Positions 61,102 through 64,000 of a stretch of DNA of 64,000 nucleotides are shown piece after piece. Positions within the stretch are counted from its first letter, which is position 1. The number at the start of each line of letters is the position of its first letter. The position numbers and the translations under genes are program-made. The DNA comes from Chinchilla lanigera (Eukaryota > Chordata > Mammalia > Rodentia > Chinchillidae), in assembly GCF_000276665.1 (NCBI RefSeq), contig NW_004955436.1:18422258-18486257 (forward strand), given 5' to 3'. Under the pieces are notes generated by a model, which ran no database searches, had not been told where the DNA came from, and saw only the letters and a program-made list of their open reading frames with translations.

Positions 61102-61755
61102 TGTATCGGTCAGGGTTTACCAGAGAAATAGGTATAACACAAGATACATAAATGTATAAGAAATTATAATTTTGGCCTATAATGGTAGGCCACAGAGTTG
61201 GATGAGGAAGCATGGAGAGGGTGTCTGCACGCTGGAAATGGAAGAGCCCAGGCCTGGAGCTCACTGCAGTGTCCGTGCAAGTCTGTTTTAGGAGGCTGAT
61301 GGGTCTGGGACAGAATGTTGAAGAATCTATGATGAAGGCTGGAGAACCTATACCAGAAGGCTGAAGAGTCCCAGGCAGAAGTCAAACAATCTGCACCAGA
61401 AGCCAGGAGATGACCAAGCTAAAAGTGAAGACTGGAGTTCCTCCGAAGAACCAGCAGCCAGTCTATTTAAATTTTTTTTTTTAATGCAACCTACCCACTC
61501 TGGGGGGTGGGGGTGATTTTTTACACCCACACCTGCTGCATGCTTTTTTTAAAAAATATAAGCTCGGGATGAATATAAAATAAGCACCCTGGCTCCCTGC
61601 TGAATCTTTAACCTTTTAAACTTCTCAAATTGACACAATGAGCAACATGCCAGAAGGGTAAGGGCGTGCCCTTTTTATCCCAAGATGTAGAACTGTTGAG
61701 TTGCTTAGCCAAACTTCTAGACTCCCCAAACTGACACAATGTATCAACCATAACA
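61102..61755 (-). mobile_element. Solo ERVL-type LTR with perfect 5-bp TSD
   Basis: The plus-strand left end 'tgtatcggtcagggtttacc' and right end 'gtatcaaccataaca' are the antisense termini of ERVL/MLT2-like LTRs. TSD 'gtggg' lies at 61097-61101 and 61756-61760. 654 bp. Two internal 'ccaaactgacacaatg'-type segments near 61628 and 61725 suggest a small internal duplication. G-rich text near 61500 faces a CACCC run and could form a short hairpin. Confidence 0.88.
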
Positions 61756-61992
61756 GTGGGTGTCTTTAAAATGCAACACACCTGATAAATTGTGGATCTT
61801 ATACTGAGGATTATTCAGGTGGATATCTTTTTTAAAGTAATGATTTATAGCTTTTGGATAAAATTGTTTTTTACTATGACAGACTTAAGTGTACTTTAAA
61901 ATAGATACAATGGTGTAGTAGCGATAGAAATATGTACTAGTAAAAATACAGTAAACACATTTGATTGGTATTTTCACTGCTGTTAAATTTCT

Positions 61993-62089
61993 TTTTTTTT
62001 TTTTGGTTTTTCTCCGGTACCGGGAACCAATCTCACAACCTTGTGCTTGCCAGGCAGGCGCTTTTGTTGCTGAGATAAATCCCCAGCCC
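61993..62089 (-). mobile_element. ID SINE, antisense
   Basis: Poly(T), 'accgggaaccaatctcac', 'ttgctgagataaatcccc'. The TSD 'taaatttct' lies at 61984-61992 and 62090-62098. Confidence 0.93.
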
Positions 62090-62098
62090 TAAATTTCT

Positions 62099-62790
62099 GA
62101 TATAAAGCACTCTTCCATAATAAATGAGTTTTAACACAAGCAGTATTGCTATAATTTAGGAAAGTATTGATTAATTTTTATTTTGGAAAAAGAACATGTC
62201 TTTATCCTCTTGAAATATTTTTCAGAAGTAAGGGATAATTTCAAAGTATAGAGATTTTGAATACAGAAATCCATATGACATATTGGAAAATACTTGTATT
62301 AGGTTTTGTTCTCATTGTGTAGACTTTCAGATGCATTAGCAGATCTTACAGATGAAAGGAAAAATAGTATATGGATGATTTACTCTTCATCTCAACTCTT
62401 GTTTTAGTATAGCTAGGTAACTTTCTTATTTTGATTAACTATATCTTGAGATTGAGAAAACAATTTCAGTTTACTGGACGCAGCATGCCTTGCTACATTA
62501 ATGTGCCCCTGACTCGTGCCTTACAATTGGTTCTCAATTTCTGTAACATGAAAATTAACCTCAAATGTCAGCTTTAATAGAAATATAAAAATAGTTTGAT
62601 GGTTTAGTTTACTAGACTAAAAAGCATTTAATGAGTGTGCATTGTACTATAGGCTAAAAAATGTAAACTAACATTTAATACATAGCTAGCATGATATCCT
62701 TCCTAGCAAGCATTATATATACATATATATATCAAGCATAATATATGAATAGCAATCATTATATATGTAACAAAGTATTTTATATATATG
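62099..62790. other. Anonymous AT-rich sequence
   Basis: Nothing recognised except TA-rich runs leading into the microsatellite. Confidence 0.45.
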
Positions 62791-62796
62791 TATCTA

Positions 62797-62843
<47 letters not shown>
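62791..62843 (+). repeat. (TATC)n microsatellite
   Basis: About 12 uninterrupted TATC units, preceded by TA-rich sequence. Confidence 0.97.
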
Positions 62844-62844
<1 letters not shown>

Positions 62845-64000
62845 CCTCCTCCCAAGAAGTATTTTTTCCTAGAATGGTCCTGTTCTCTTACTATTGCACT
62901 TTTAGTCTATGCTGATATTACTGAGATAAAAGAATACCATTGATATTTAATGTCAAATTTGCCCAAGGCACAAAGTAAGCTAGTTAGCTGATTTCACAGA
63001 AAAAATCAAATATATTACAAAATTGTAATTGATTATAAAAGGGCTATAGAACCAAATAAGAAGTACAAATTTTTTTTTTAAAATATTAACTCGCACTCAA
63101 GAAGCAATTTAATCAAGGAGCCACTAAAATATTTTTAAAACACATATTTCTATTAATGGAGAGACAATTAGCTGCTTACATCCCAGAAACAATAATGGTT
63201 CTTGATGTATAGATGACAGTTTCTTACTGGTTTTTTTTTTGACATCTTGCCTTCTGTGGGTCCTTTACACAGCTGCTGTCTGTGGAATCAGAGAGAAAGA
63301 GGTAAGCCTTAGCGACTGCGAATAAAGATGTTTCCCATGGTTACATGTACAGAAAAGAGTAAGATGTCAGTTCCCTCTGAGGTGAGCAAGAATGCCAGTT
63401 GAATAATTTCATGGATTCCTTTTTGTCCAGAAGTTTTCACATCATGCCGTTCTGAATCACTTGAGAGAAGCCAAGAGATAGATTAAACTTTGTCGAATTC
63501 TCTCTGAACAGCTCTGTTACTGTTTGATTGAAACTCCAGATTGGTCCAAGATCCATATAGATAACTCCAGACTTTTTAAGGCAAGAAAAATTCCTTCACT
63601 TATTTTAGAGGAACCCATTATAACCCCTATAAAGCAGTTCAAACCCTGAAGCATGAAATTTGATTGCCAACTCATCTACTTTCATTGCTCCCTACACAGT
63701 ATCATGATAATGTACCCTCAAATTTTAGCGAGAGATTTATTTCCACTGCAGATTAAAAACCAGCCATTCCCTTCAGAAACACATTTGCCTTTTAAATTAG
63801 AGAGAAGTTTGTTAATAGCATTTAATGTTGTTGCATCTGTGTACAAGTTTGCTTATGCATTTGGAAACCAGAAATACCAGAATTAGAGTTTCTGGCATTT
63901 GTAAAACTCCAGAGAATATAGAGCTATTTGCAGAATTAGGCAATTTCCAAAAGATACATGTGACTATCATATTTGTGTAGCAAAAATTGATCTATTGTAG
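62844..64000. other. Mostly non-repetitive sequence, no gene called
   Basis: No transposon recognised. A splice-site-like pair surrounds 63273-63301 (see findings). The 77-codon frame at 63653-63886 has no motif. Confidence 0.4.

Noticed and set aside
61495..61535. G-quadruplex or hairpin from the G-rich/CACCC text
   Set aside because: It lies within the ERVL LTR and G runs are too few for a convincing quadruplex.

Overview
This window is vertebrate nuclear DNA with no convincing protein-coding gene. It is AT-rich, no open frame exceeds about 125 codons, and the only recognisable protein signals come from old retroelements. The SINE content points to a rodent. There are tRNA-Ala-derived ID elements and B1-type (7SL-derived) SINEs, many with clear target-site duplications (TSDs), plus the older mammalian repeats MIR, L2, L1M and ERVL/MaLR LTRs. 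The young ID variant and the B1 with a duplicated middle segment differ from mouse and rat forms as I remember them. A non-murid rodent (for example a castorimorph or sciurid relative) is my guess, but the species is not resolved.

Layout. 0-5 kb: a degraded MaLR-type LTR, a fresh ID, a B1, an old ID and a composite B1-ID element. 5-6 kb: a 17-bp-arm hairpin, then a MIR split by a solo LTR with a perfect 5-bp TSD. 7.4-11 kb: L1M pieces in plus orientation, one interrupted by a MaLR LTR and by a short unnamed retroposon. 11.8-14.3 kb: B1, two MaLR-type LTRs and an ID. 14.3-25 kb: mostly anonymous AT-rich DNA with a MIR, a deleted L1M, a reversed L1M tail, simple repeats and a pair of palindromic 13-mers. 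25-36 kb: four IDs (one with a triplicated 5' end), a MaLR LTR, MIRs, a (CA)n tract and an L2. 36.8-38.3 kb: an L2 interrupted by an ID and by an ERVL-type LTR. 39-42 kb: a cluster of five LTR-like segments and an L1M tail. 42-47 kb: the least repetitive part, with a strong CTCF-like motif and one young plus-strand ID. 47.4-49.5 kb: an L2 tail, a solo LTR with a perfect TSD, and a reversed L1M carrying a B1. 52.9-54.6 kb: a betaretrovirus-like (ERVK-type) gag relic on the minus strand behind its own LTR and primer-binding-site relic. 55-59.5 kb: L1M pieces, LTRs, and a second copy of the unnamed retroposon with a 14-bp TSD. 61-62 kb: an ERVL LTR with a perfect TSD and another ID. 62.8 kb: a TATC microsatellite.

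Nothing here works together as an operon or pathway. The window reads as an intergenic region or the inside of a large intron, recording layered retroelement insertions: L2 and MIR oldest, then L1M, ERVL/MaLR and ERVK, then B1 and ID. The items most worth follow-up are the ID with three tandem A-box units, the unnamed retroposon family, the gag relic, the CTCF-like site and the hairpin at 5.26 kb. I found no evidence of a new coding system.
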